NCBI GenBank assembly: GCA_900754535.1 | Contig: CAAEDF010000125.1 | Location: forward strand, 1 to 8,982 | Reading direction: 5' to 3' | DNA length: 8,982 nucleotides | Source: Clostridia bacterium | Lineage (GTDB): Bacteria; Bacillota; Clostridia; Oscillospirales; CAG-382 | Part shown: in pieces, positions 1 through 5,931 of the stretch | Numbering within the stretch: position 1 is the stretch's first letter | How the letters are laid out: each line of letters begins with the position of its first letter | Notes under the pieces: model-generated | What the model saw: only the letters and a program-made list of their open reading frames with translations | Told to the model about the DNA's origin: nothing | Database searches by the model: none | Position numbers and translations under genes: made by a program

Positions 1-199
1 ATACGGAAAAGACATGAGACGCCGCGGCACAAATCCGGCGGTGTGATTGTGCCGTAAGATTTCCGCCCGGTCCTAAAAACGCGCATACGGCCGGGCAAAT
101 GAGATGCGTTTTTGAGGCAAACGGCTCAGAAGCCACAGGGCAGGCGCGCCGTCATGGCTTCGGCCGCAGACCGTGCGGCGGCGCCTTAAAATAAAATCC
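1..199. other. Upstream region without a supported gene
   Basis: No convincing gene starts or ends here. On the + strand one frame is open from the window edge to a TAA at 55-57 and another to a TGA at 44-46. Either could be the tail of an upstream gene, but both are too short to recognise. The stretch contains several small inverted repeats: 25-32 with 47-54 (8 bp), 65-70 with 91-96 (6 bp), 129-135 with 155-161 (7 bp) and 163-168 with 174-179 (6 bp). None is followed by a run of T, so none is a clear intrinsic terminator. The minus-strand reading frame across this region overlaps the promoter and the start of the protease gene and looks like a GC-driven shadow. Confidence 0.5.
25..54 (+). 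repeat. Hairpin, possible end of an upstream transcript
   Basis: CGGCACAA at 25-32 pairs perfectly with TTGTGCCG at 47-54 around a 14-nt loop. It lies just after or within the possible tail of an upstream reading frame. There is no T-tract after it, so a factor-independent terminator is not supported. It may be an mRNA 3'-end stabilising hairpin or chance in GC-rich DNA. Confidence 0.3.
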
Positions 200-228
200 T
201 TGATAAAGGGTAAAAATGGTGATATAAT
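200..228 (+). promoter_or_regulatory. Sigma-A promoter for the protease gene
   Basis: The -35 box TTGATA (200-205; 5 of 6 consensus) is followed by a 17-nt spacer and a perfect -10 box TATAAT (223-228). A TG at 220-221 one base before the -10 box gives an extended -10 element. The predicted transcription start is near A235, leaving a leader of about 64 nt before the ATG at 299. This is the best promoter I can see in the window and probably drives the protease gene and, by read-through, the pyrH-polC genes. It also shows that the in-frame ATG at 227 cannot be the start, because that codon overlaps the -10 box. Confidence 0.8.
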
Positions 229-231
229 GTC

Positions 232-283
232 GGTAAACCGGCGGCCGCACGCAGCTTTGCGTCCGGCGGGCGCACCGTTTACC
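232..283 (+). promoter_or_regulatory. Structured leader with inverted repeat
   Basis: GGTAAAC (232-238) and GTTTACC (277-283) are perfect inverted repeats 38 nt apart. The left copy straddles the predicted transcription start and the right copy ends one base before the Shine-Dalgarno sequence. Between them lies a hairpin: 244-247 with 264-267 and 249-253 with 258-262, one C-C mismatch, and a GCTT loop. In DNA the outer repeats could be operator half-sites. In RNA starting near 235 only about four pairs of the outer stem remain, but the inner hairpin would be intact. Which of these roles applies, if any, is inference. Confidence 0.4.
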
Positions 284-284
284 C

Positions 285-289
285 GGAGG
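285..289 (+). promoter_or_regulatory. Ribosome binding site fixing the protease start
   Basis: GGAGG lies 9 nt before the ATG at 299. The earlier in-frame starts at 173 and 227 have no comparable site and lie before or within the promoter, so 299 is chosen. Confidence 0.8.
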
Positions 290-298
290 TCTGATGAA

Positions 299-1804
299 AT
301 GCGTGCAGGGAAAGCTTCGGGCTTAAAAAGCCTTTTTATAACATTTTTGATTATTTTAACGGTATATTTTCTCATCATCACCGCTTCCCAAAGCAGGGAG
401 GACGCGGAAAGCGGGTCTGAGCCGGGCGTTGTTTCGGCGCCGTCCGGCGCGGCGTCTGCCGACCCCTCGGATACGCCGTCGGACGCTCCGCCCGTCTCGG
501 ATACCCCGCCCGAAAGCAGACCGGAAACGCCGACCGATTTTACCGCGGAGCAGCTTGAGTATGTTAAAGAGCTGGAGTCGGTCCTGGAGGATCTGCTGGG
601 CTATGACCATATGCTTACCGAGCTGTTCATAAACCGTTCGGTGCTCCTGTCGGGCGATTATTCGGACAACGACCCGTTCGAGCCTTTCCCGCTTGACAAG
701 GGCAGCCCGTATGAAAATTATTCGGCGGTCACGGAGCTTTTCGGGCTGCTTTTCGGCGGCGAGGGAGAGGGCAGCAGGGAGTTTGAAAGCTTTCCGGACT
801 ACGGTCCGGCCGCCGTGAGCGAGCGGGACGGGAAGACCTATGTTACTTCTCATTATATCGTCGATTTCGACATACATTTCTTTGCAGACGAAACCGAGGT
901 GCTTGACATAGATTCTTCAGGCGCAAAGCTGTATACGCAGGCCTCGGACGGCACGGAGCTGTTTTTTTCCGCGTCCCGCACCAAAAACGGCTGGTTTCTT
1001 GACCGGGGGATGTATTTCGTCTACCGTGACGCGCGCGAGGCGGCCGAAGCTCTGGCCGACTGGACCGAATCGCCCGATTTTTCCACCGGGATGAACGAGG
1101 GCAGCGCGAAAAGGCTTGCCGGCGACTGCCTTATCGTCAACGTGTTTCTTGATGACCCGGTCAGCGGCTGGACGGACGAGGACGTCGGCGCGGTGTTCGG
1201 ATTTCTCGACGGCGGCATCGCCTTCCTTGAGGCCGAGGCCGGCGCGGCCGGCGTGGAGCTTGACCTGGAATACACCGATTCGGAAACCTCGCTGTTTTTG
1301 CGCGCGGAGTCCGTAATTCCCATCGGTCTCGACGAATTCAGATGGACGGTATCCCTGTTTGAGGAAGCGGGCGAGGGCTCGCTGGAAAAATTCGTTGAAG
1401 ATAATGTTTTACTGGACGGATACGATAATTACTGCGTGATGCTTCATGTGAACAAGCAGAGCCGCAGCTATGCCATCCCCTGCGACAGCGGATATTACGA
1501 TTACAAGACGTACGAGACCGAGCGCTGCGTGATCTTCTACAGCGAGGGCGGGGATTATGCGTACCGCCCCAACGAGAGCGTGTATATGCACGAAATGCTG
1601 CACCTGTTCGGAGCGGACGATCTTTACGATCCGTATGTGGAGGGTGAAAAGCTTGCTCTCATAGAGGAATACTGCCCGTACGAGCTGATGAGATATATCC
1701 CGGACGACATACAGGAGACCTCGCTTTCGCCGCTGACGCGCTTTCTGATCGGCTGGGAAAACAGGCTGGACGATCAGTTTGCGGTATTTTCGGACGCGGC
1801 ATAA
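299..1804 (+). CDS. Membrane-anchored HExxHxxGxxD zinc metalloprotease
   Basis: A 501-residue protein of unknown specific function. Residues 12-30 form one hydrophobic segment after a basic N-terminus, which predicts a signal anchor or uncleaved signal peptide. There is no lipobox cysteine. Residues about 33-80 are a Pro/Ser/Asp/Glu-rich, low-complexity linker, placing the rest outside the cell. Residues about 180-260 look beta-rich. The C-terminal part carries HEMLHLFGADD (H431, E432, H435, D441), matching HExxHxxGxxD, in which two His and the Asp bind zinc and Glu is the catalytic base. ELMRY supplies a Met (M464) in the place of a Met-turn, and LTRFLIGW follows near the C-terminus. This order resembles peptidase families M6 (immune inhibitor A-like) and M7 (snapalysin-like). 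The assignment rests on motifs only and the substrate is unknown. The start at 299 is set by a promoter at 200-228 and GGAGG at 285-289. The gene lies 69 nt before pyrH on the same strand and probably shares its transcript. Confidence 0.75.
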   Translation: MRAGKASGLKSLFITFLIILTVYFLIITASQSREDAESGSEPGVVSAPSGAASADPSDTPSDAPPVSDTPPESRPETPTDFTAEQLEYVKELESVLEDLLGYDHMLTELFINRSVLLSGDYSDNDPFEPFPLDKGSPYENYSAVTELFGLLFGGEGEGSREFESFPDYGPAAVSERDGKTYVTSHYIVDFDIHFFADETEVLDIDSSGAKLYTQASDGTELFFSASRTKNGWFLDRGMYFVYRDAREAAEALADWTESPDFSTGMNEGSAKRLAGDCLIVNVFLDDPVSGWTDEDVGAVFGFLDGGIAFLEAEAGAAGVELDLEYTDSETSLFLRAESVIPIGLDEFRWTVSLFEEAGEGSLEKFVEDNVLLDGYDNYCVMLHVNKQSRSYAIPCDSGYYDYKTYETERCVIFYSEGGDYAYRPNESVYMHEMLHLFGADDLYDPYVEGEKLALIEEYCPYELMRYIPDDIQETSLSPLTRFLIGWENRLDDQFAVFSDAA

Positions 1805-1832
1805 ACGGATGATCGGAAAAAGCCAAAAGAAG

Positions 1833-1856
1833 TTTCCGCCCCTTGACGGGCGGAGA
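1833..1856 (+). repeat. Hairpin between protease gene and pyrH
   Basis: TTTCCGCCC (1833-1841) pairs with GGGCGGAGA starting at 1848: nine pairs including one G-T wobble, with a 6-nt loop. On the + strand it is followed by AATGGGGG rather than T residues, so it should not stop transcription by itself. It sits just before the G-rich pyrH ribosome binding site (1860-1864) and could be an mRNA processing or stability element. The minus-strand side is moderately T-rich, but no minus-strand gene needs a terminator here. Confidence 0.45.
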
Positions 1857-1873
1857 AATGGGGGCGTTATTAT

Positions 1874-2593
1874 ATGGAAGACAGACCCTGCGTGTACAAA
1901 AGGGCGCTTATCAAGCTAAGCGGCGAGGCGCTGGGCGGCGACGGCGGCATTTTTGACGATGCGAAGCTCAAGTCGATATGCCGTCAGCTCAAGCGTGTGC
2001 ACGATGCGGGCGTTGAGACGGCAATAGTCATAGGCGCCGGCAACATATGGCGCGGTGCGCGCCAGGGCGGGCTGGGCATCGACCGGGTCAGGGGCGACCA
2101 CATGGGGATGCTTGCCACGCTGATCAATTCCCTTGCGCTTGAGGATTATCTGATAAAATGCGGCGTCGACACCGTCGTCATGTCCGCTATCCCCATGTCG
2201 CAGATATGCCCCGAATACAGCCAGTATGAGGCGGACGCCGCGCTGCGCGCGGGGAAAGCCGTGATAATCGCCTGCGGAGTAGGCTATCCCTTTTTCTCCA
2301 CCGATACGGGGATGGTGCTGCGCGCGGCGGAGCTGGGCGCGGATATCGTGCTTTCGGCAAAATCGGTGGATTATGTTTATGACAAGGACCCCAAGCTGTT
2401 CCCGGACGCGAGGAAATACGAAAGGCTCACCTATTCCGAGCTTATGGCCAGGGATCTGAAGGCCATAGACGGCGCGGCGGGCGCACTTGCGCGCGAGAAC
2501 GGGCTGAAGATAATGCTGTTTTCGCTTTCAGACCCCGAAAACATATACAGGGCCGCTGTCGGCGAGCAGGTCGGCACGCTGCTTGAAAACTGA
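1874..2593 (+). CDS. pyrH: UMP kinase
   Basis: Phosphorylates UMP to UDP with ATP, a cytoplasmic step of pyrimidine nucleotide synthesis. Its 239 residues match the usual bacterial length and the amino-acid kinase fold. KLSGEAL (14-20) is the phosphate-binding start, GAGNIWRGA (54-62) the glycine-rich loop, DHMGMLATLINSLAL (75-89) the UMP-side helix, PFFSTDT (139-145) part of the nucleotide-binding region, and VDYVYDKDPK (165-174) the adenine-side segment. The start fits the family, which begins with a short tail before VYKR. A G-run at 1860-1864 is the likely ribosome binding site. Two motifs deviate: the usual GGTGNPFFTTD reads CGVGYPFFSTD (134-144), and the usual MDxTA reads IDGAA (198-202). 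The gene is first in the conserved pyrH-frr-uppS order. No rpsB or tsf lies before it in this window. Confidence 0.93.
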   Translation: MEDRPCVYKRALIKLSGEALGGDGGIFDDAKLKSICRQLKRVHDAGVETAIVIGAGNIWRGARQGGLGIDRVRGDHMGMLATLINSLALEDYLIKCGVDTVVMSAIPMSQICPEYSQYEADAALRAGKAVIIACGVGYPFFSTDTGMVLRAAELGADIVLSAKSVDYVYDKDPKLFPDARKYERLTYSELMARDLKAIDGAAGALARENGLKIMLFSLSDPENIYRAAVGEQVGTLLEN

Positions 2594-2600
2594 AAAAGAA

Positions 2601-2606
2601 AAGGAG
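2601..2606 (+). promoter_or_regulatory. Ribosome binding site deciding the frr start
   Basis: AAGGAG lies only 2 nt before an ATG at 2609 but 8 nt before the in-frame ATG at 2615. The latter spacing is normal, so translation should start at 2615. Confidence 0.75.
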
Positions 2607-2614
2607 CCATGAAA

Positions 2615-3169
2615 ATGAAACTCGACATCAAGGTTTACGAAGAAAAAATGAAAAAGACGATATCCGTGCTCTCGGAGGAGTTCGACCGCATACGGGTCGG
2701 CCGCGCAAGCGCCCGCGTGCTTGACAGAGTGACCGTGCCGTATTACGGCACCCCCACCCCGGTCGACGGAGTGGCAACGGTGAAGACCGTGGACGCGCGC
2801 ACGCTGCTCATCACTCCCTGGGAAACCAGCGTGCTCAAGGAGCTGGAGCGCGCCATCCAGGCGTCGGATATAGGCATAACCCCGCAGAACGACGGCAAAA
2901 GCATACGGCTTGTGTTCCCGTCGCTGACCGAGGAGCGCCGCCGCGAGCTGACCAAGCAGACGATGAAGATGGGCGAGGACGCAAAGGTGGCTCTGCGCAA
3001 TATCCGCAGGGAGGCCAACGACAAGGCAAAGGACATGAAGAAGGCTTCGGAAATGACCGAGGACGAGCAGAAGGCAAGCGAAAAGGACACCCAGGAGCTT
3101 ACCGACCGCTATATAAAAGAAGTCGACGTCGTCGTTGAGAAGAAGAACAAAGAAATAATGGAGCTTTGA
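2615..3169 (+). CDS. frr: Ribosome recycling factor
   Basis: Works with EF-G to split the post-termination ribosome complex so that its subunits can be reused; cytoplasmic. The 184 residues from the ATG at 2615 match the family length of about 185. Recognisable stretches in order are VGRASARVLDRVTVPYYGTP in the first helix and hinge, TPWE and DIGITPQNDGKSIRLVFPSL in the middle domain, TEERRREL, then ALRNIRREAND in the long three-helix bundle. The last residues, EIMEL, are typical. The start at 2615 is preferred to 2609 because of ribosome-site spacing. pyrH ends 21 nt upstream and uppS begins 1 nt after the frr stop, so the three genes are probably translated from one message. Confidence 0.97.
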   Translation: MKLDIKVYEEKMKKTISVLSEEFDRIRVGRASARVLDRVTVPYYGTPTPVDGVATVKTVDARTLLITPWETSVLKELERAIQASDIGITPQNDGKSIRLVFPSLTEERRRELTKQTMKMGEDAKVALRNIRREANDKAKDMKKASEMTEDEQKASEKDTQELTDRYIKEVDVVVEKKNKEIMEL

Positions 3170-3170
3170 C

Positions 3171-3881
3171 ATGCTCTTTTCCAAAAAAAAGCCGCTGCCG
3201 CCCGTGCTGCCCCGTCACCTTGCCGTTATAATGGACGGCAACGGACGCTGGGCCCAGAAGCGTGCACTGCCGCGCAGCGCCGGACACAAGGCGGGCTTTG
3301 ACAATTTTGTAAAGACGGTGGATTTCTGCTCCGCCGCCGGGATCCCGTATCTGACCGTTTACGCCTTCTCCACCGAAAACTGGAACCGCAGCGACGAGGA
3401 GGTCGGCGCGCTTATAAAAATAATGAACGGCGCCATTGCCGATTATGTGCCCACGCTGGCGGAGCGGAACATATCGCTGAGGCTGCTGGGCGATCTTTCG
3501 CGTTTTGACGACGCTTCGCGCGCGGGGCTGGAGGAAAGCGTGCGCGTACTTTCGGGCAACACAGGCATGACTCTTTCGGTCGCGCTTTCCTACGGCGGCA
3601 GGACCGAGATACTTGAAGCTGCGCGCCGGCTTTCGGAGACGGGCGGCGAATTTACCGAGGAGGCCTTTTCCGCCTGCCTGTATACCGCGGGCATCCCCGA
3701 CCCCGACCTGATAATAAGGACGAGCGGCGAGGTGCGGATATCCAATTTTCTGCTGTGGCAGAGCGCATACAGCGAATACTATTTCACCGATATCCTGTGG
3801 CCGGATTTCAGCTCCGGCAGGCTTTGCGATGCGCTTTGGGACTACAGCCGCCGCAGGAGGAGATACGGCAGGGAAAAATAG
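3171..3881 (+). CDS. uppS: Undecaprenyl diphosphate synthase
   Basis: A cis-prenyltransferase that adds isopentenyl units to farnesyl diphosphate to make the C55 carrier precursor for peptidoglycan and other wall polymers; acts at the membrane face. The 236 residues carry all family signatures: HLAVIMDGNGRWA with catalytic Asp at 22, FSTENW (66-71), SYGGR (140-144), DPDLIIRTSGE (177-187) and RISNFLLWQSAYSE (189-202), followed by TDILWPDF. The ribosome site GGAG (3160-3163) lies inside the end of frr, and only 1 nt separates the two genes, suggesting translational coupling. dxr and ispG downstream make its isoprenoid building blocks, so the operon groups supply with use. The basic arginine-rich C-terminus is unremarkable for the family. 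Confidence 0.97.
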   Translation: MLFSKKKPLPPVLPRHLAVIMDGNGRWAQKRALPRSAGHKAGFDNFVKTVDFCSAAGIPYLTVYAFSTENWNRSDEEVGALIKIMNGAIADYVPTLAERNISLRLLGDLSRFDDASRAGLEESVRVLSGNTGMTLSVALSYGGRTEILEAARRLSETGGEFTEEAFSACLYTAGIPDPDLIIRTSGEVRISNFLLWQSAYSEYYFTDILWPDFSSGRLCDALWDYSRRRRRYGREK

Positions 3882-3899
3882 CCGGGCCGTCCGGCTTTT
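3880..3899 (+). terminator. Weak terminator or attenuator after uppS
   Basis: A3880 and GCCGG (3881-3885) pair with CCGGC (3891-3895) and T3896 around a 5-nt loop, followed by TTTT, a short interruption and TTTTT at 3905-3909. The stem overlaps the last base of the uppS stop codon. The short stem and broken T-tract suggest partial rather than full termination, and I see no good promoter before cdsA to restart transcription. Confidence 0.4.
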
Positions 3900-3940
3900 G
3901 CGCCTTTTTGCAAAGATACGCCGTCTGCGTGCGGCGCAAA
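3897..3940 (+). promoter_or_regulatory. Alternative stems in the uppS-cdsA gap
   Basis: TTTGCGCC (3897-3904) pairs perfectly with GGCGCAAA (3933-3940), 8 bp around a 28-nt loop. An alternative small hairpin, CGCCG (3919-3923) with CGGCG (3932-3936), uses part of the same right arm, so the two cannot form together. The long stem also uses the T residues of the terminator-like hairpin just before it. The layout could act as an RNA switch or processing site. The sequence shows only the pairing. Confidence 0.35.
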
Positions 3941-3982
3941 GCATGAGTGGGAAATTTTTTATCGAAAGGGACGTCCGGAAAC

Positions 3983-4783
3983 ATGATAACGCGGATAGTT
4001 ACGGCGGTGCTTGCACTTGCTCTTTTCATACCGGTGCTTATTTTTTCGTATACATGGATATATCCGGCGGTCATAGCGCTTCTGTGCGTTGTCGGGACAT
4101 ATGAGATGCTGGGCTGTACGGGGGTGAGGCGAAAGCTTTTCGTGTCCGTCCCCTCGCTGCTGCTTGCCGTTATGTCTCCGCTGCTCGCGCGGGCTCTGCC
4201 GGGCGCGCTTTATCCGCTTTATCTTGTCTTTATGATTTATTTTGTGTTCGCGTCGGTGATATTCCGGCCGTCGGCCGATATCTCGGAGCTTGCAAAGACC
4301 GCGTTTATAATCGCTTTCGTCGTTTTCGGCTTCAGCTCGCTGGTTATCGTGTGCGATGCGGCGCCGCTTTATTATCTGCTTGTTTTTATCGCCGCATGGT
4401 CGACGGACACTTTCGCGTATTTTGCGGGCAGCCTGCTGGGCAGGCACAAGCTGTGCCCGGAGATAAGCCCCAAAAAGACGGTGGAGGGCGCGATAGGCGG
4501 CGTCCTCGGCTGCGTGGCGGTTTTTCTCGCCTTCGGGGCATACCGGCTCTGGTTCAACGATTTGCAGCCGAACTGGCTGCTGCTGGCGCTGCTTGCCGTT
4601 CCCGCGTCGGCAGTCTCCATGCTGGGCGATCTTTCCGCCTCGGTGATAAAGCGCAGCTTCGGCATAAAGGATTACGGAAACATATTCCCCGGTCACGGCG
4701 GGGTGCTTGACAGGTTCGACAGCATACTTCCTCTGGGCATCCTGGCGGCCGCTGCGATTTGGGTGGTAGGTATATTATGGTAA
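3983..4783 (+). CDS. cdsA: Phosphatidate cytidylyltransferase
   Basis: Makes CDP-diacylglycerol from CTP and phosphatidic acid, the branch point for phosphatidylglycerol and other phospholipids; an integral membrane enzyme. From the ATG at 3983 it has 266 residues with several hydrophobic segments throughout. The family signature is complete at 220-246: S-x-x-K-R, then K-D, then FPGHGGVLDRFD. AAWSTDTFAYFAGSLLGRHK (137-156) and the nearby SPKKTVEG (162-169) are also typical. The reading frame is open upstream to a GTG at 3947, but the family normally begins close to TRI, so the ATG at 3983 is chosen. Its ribosome site is modest: AAAGGG at 3965-3970, 12 nt away. The last 7 nt overlap the start of dxr. 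Confidence 0.94.
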   Translation: MITRIVTAVLALALFIPVLIFSYTWIYPAVIALLCVVGTYEMLGCTGVRRKLFVSVPSLLLAVMSPLLARALPGALYPLYLVFMIYFVFASVIFRPSADISELAKTAFIIAFVVFGFSSLVIVCDAAPLYYLLVFIAAWSTDTFAYFAGSLLGRHKLCPEISPKKTVEGAIGGVLGCVAVFLAFGAYRLWFNDLQPNWLLLALLAVPASAVSMLGDLSASVIKRSFGIKDYGNIFPGHGGVLDRFDSILPLGILAAAAIWVVGILW

Positions 4784-5931
4784 AAAAAGCCGCGGTCCTC
4801 GGTTCCACCGGCTCGGTGGGCACTCAGGCGCTGGAGGTCATGCGCGCGCTGGGGATAAAGGCGGCGCTGCTTTCCGCCTGCACAAACGAAAAGCTTCTTG
4901 CGGACCAGTGCAGGGAATTCCTGCCCGACGAGTGCGTGATCGCTTCAAAAGACAGATACGCCTCGCTGCGGCTGCTTCTTGCGGATACGCCGGTAAAGGT
5001 CTCGGCGGGCGAAGAAGAGCTCTGCCGCGCCGCGCGGGATTGCGACTGCGAAACGGTGCTCAATTCGGTAGTCGGCATCCGCGGGCTGCTGCCCACGCTT
5101 GCGGCGATAAGCGGCGGTAAGGACATCGCGCTTGCAAACAAGGAAACGCTTGTCGCATACGGCAGCAGCGTAATGCGGCTGGCACGTGAGCAAGGGGTTG
5201 ACATAATACCCGTAGACAGCGAACATTCCGCAATATATCAATGTCTGCGCGGCGAGGACAGAGGCGCCGTGCGGCGGCTGCTGCTTACCGCGTCCGGCGG
5301 TCCGTTTTACGGCAAGACGAGAGAGTTCCTTTCAAAGGTGACGCCTGCGCAGGCCCTCAGGCATCCGAGCTGGAGCATGGGCGCAAAGATAACGGTCGAT
5401 TCGGCCACGCTTATGAACAAGGGGCTTGAGATCATCGAGGCGGCGCACCTGTTCGGGCTGCCGCAAAGCCGGATCGAGGTGGCCGTCCACCGCGAAAGCA
5501 TCGTCCATTCGATGGCCGAGTTTGCGGACGGTGTGGTCAAGGCCCAGCTTTCGAGACCGGATATGAGGCTTTGCATACAATACGCGTTCACCTGTCCGCA
5601 GCGCACCTGCTCGCTTGCGGGGACGCTTGACTTTTCCGACCTGTCGCTCACGTTCCGCGCTCCGGATACGGAGACCTTTGTTTTGCTTGACGAAGCGCGC
5701 AGGGCTTTTGACAGGGGCGGCAACGCCTGCGCCGCGCTGAACGGGGCGAACGAGGCGGCCGTGGCGCTGTTTCTTGACGGAAAGATAGGATTTACGGATA
5801 TATTCGACCTTGTGTGCGCCGCGGCGGAGTCTGTGCGGTATATCGCCGACCCCACGCTGGAGGACATTCTTGAGACCGACCGCGAGGCGCGGGAATTTGT
5901 GAACGGAGGAAGAACTTGGATACAATCATAG
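4777..5931 (+). CDS. dxr: 1-deoxy-D-xylulose 5-phosphate reductoisomerase
   Basis: Second enzyme of the MEP isoprenoid pathway: rearranges and reduces DXP to 2-C-methylerythritol 4-phosphate with NADPH and a divalent metal; cytoplasmic. It has 384 residues, the usual length. GSTGSVG (9-15) binds NADPH, LANKETLVA (119-127) is conserved, and PVDSEHSAI supplies metal ligands D147 and E149. TASGGPF (171-177) and HPSWSMG (196-202) bind substrate, and MNKGLE supplies the third metal ligand E218. HRESIVHSM and NGANEAA follow. The ATG at 4777 overlaps the cdsA stop by 7 nt, a sign of translational coupling, with a short AGG at 4768-4770 as ribosome site. A more upstream TTG at 4759 in the same frame is less likely. 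Confidence 0.97.
   Translation: MVKKAAVLGSTGSVGTQALEVMRALGIKAALLSACTNEKLLADQCREFLPDECVIASKDRYASLRLLLADTPVKVSAGEEELCRAARDCDCETVLNSVVGIRGLLPTLAAISGGKDIALANKETLVAYGSSVMRLAREQGVDIIPVDSEHSAIYQCLRGEDRGAVRRLLLTASGGPFYGKTREFLSKVTPAQALRHPSWSMGAKITVDSATLMNKGLEIIEAAHLFGLPQSRIEVAVHRESIVHSMAEFADGVVKAQLSRPDMRLCIQYAFTCPQRTCSLAGTLDFSDLSLTFRAPDTETFVLLDEARRAFDRGGNACAALNGANEAAVALFLDGKIGFTDIFDLVCAAAESVRYIADPTLEDILETDREAREFVNGGRTWIQS
5905..5909 (+). promoter_or_regulatory. Strong ribosome binding site for the rseP TTG start
   Basis: GGAGG lies 6 nt before TTG at 5916, inside the end of dxr. No ATG at a suitable distance is in frame, so the TTG start is well supported. Confidence 0.8.

Noticed and set aside
143..150. 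GGCGCGCC palindrome
   Set aside because: A short self-complementary GC word expected by chance in this composition; no sign of a role.
173..298. N-terminal extension of the protease reading frame
   Set aside because: It begins upstream of the promoter at 200-228, and the ATG at 227 overlaps the -10 box. GGAGG at 285-289 points to the ATG at 299.
356..877. Minus-strand open frame opposite the protease linker
   Set aside because: Arginine-rich product that is the complement of the proline/aspartate-rich linker; a compositional artefact.
1843..1873. Possible promoter TTGACG and TATTAT before pyrH
   Set aside because: The spacer is 19 nt, and the predicted transcription start would fall after the pyrH start codon, which is fixed by family homology.
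3099..3944. Long minus-strand open frame opposite uppS
   Set aside because: It lies wholly opposite a clear uppS gene, has Arg/Ala/Gly-rich shadow composition and no recognisable motif.
3947..3982. Upstream GTG start for cdsA
   Set aside because: Would add 12 residues not typical of CdsA, which normally starts just before the first membrane segment; ATG at 3983 fits better.
3959..4696. Long minus-strand open frame opposite cdsA
   Set aside because: Its composition (Arg, Lys, His, Gln rich) mirrors the hydrophobic cdsA codons; no domain or credible start site seen.
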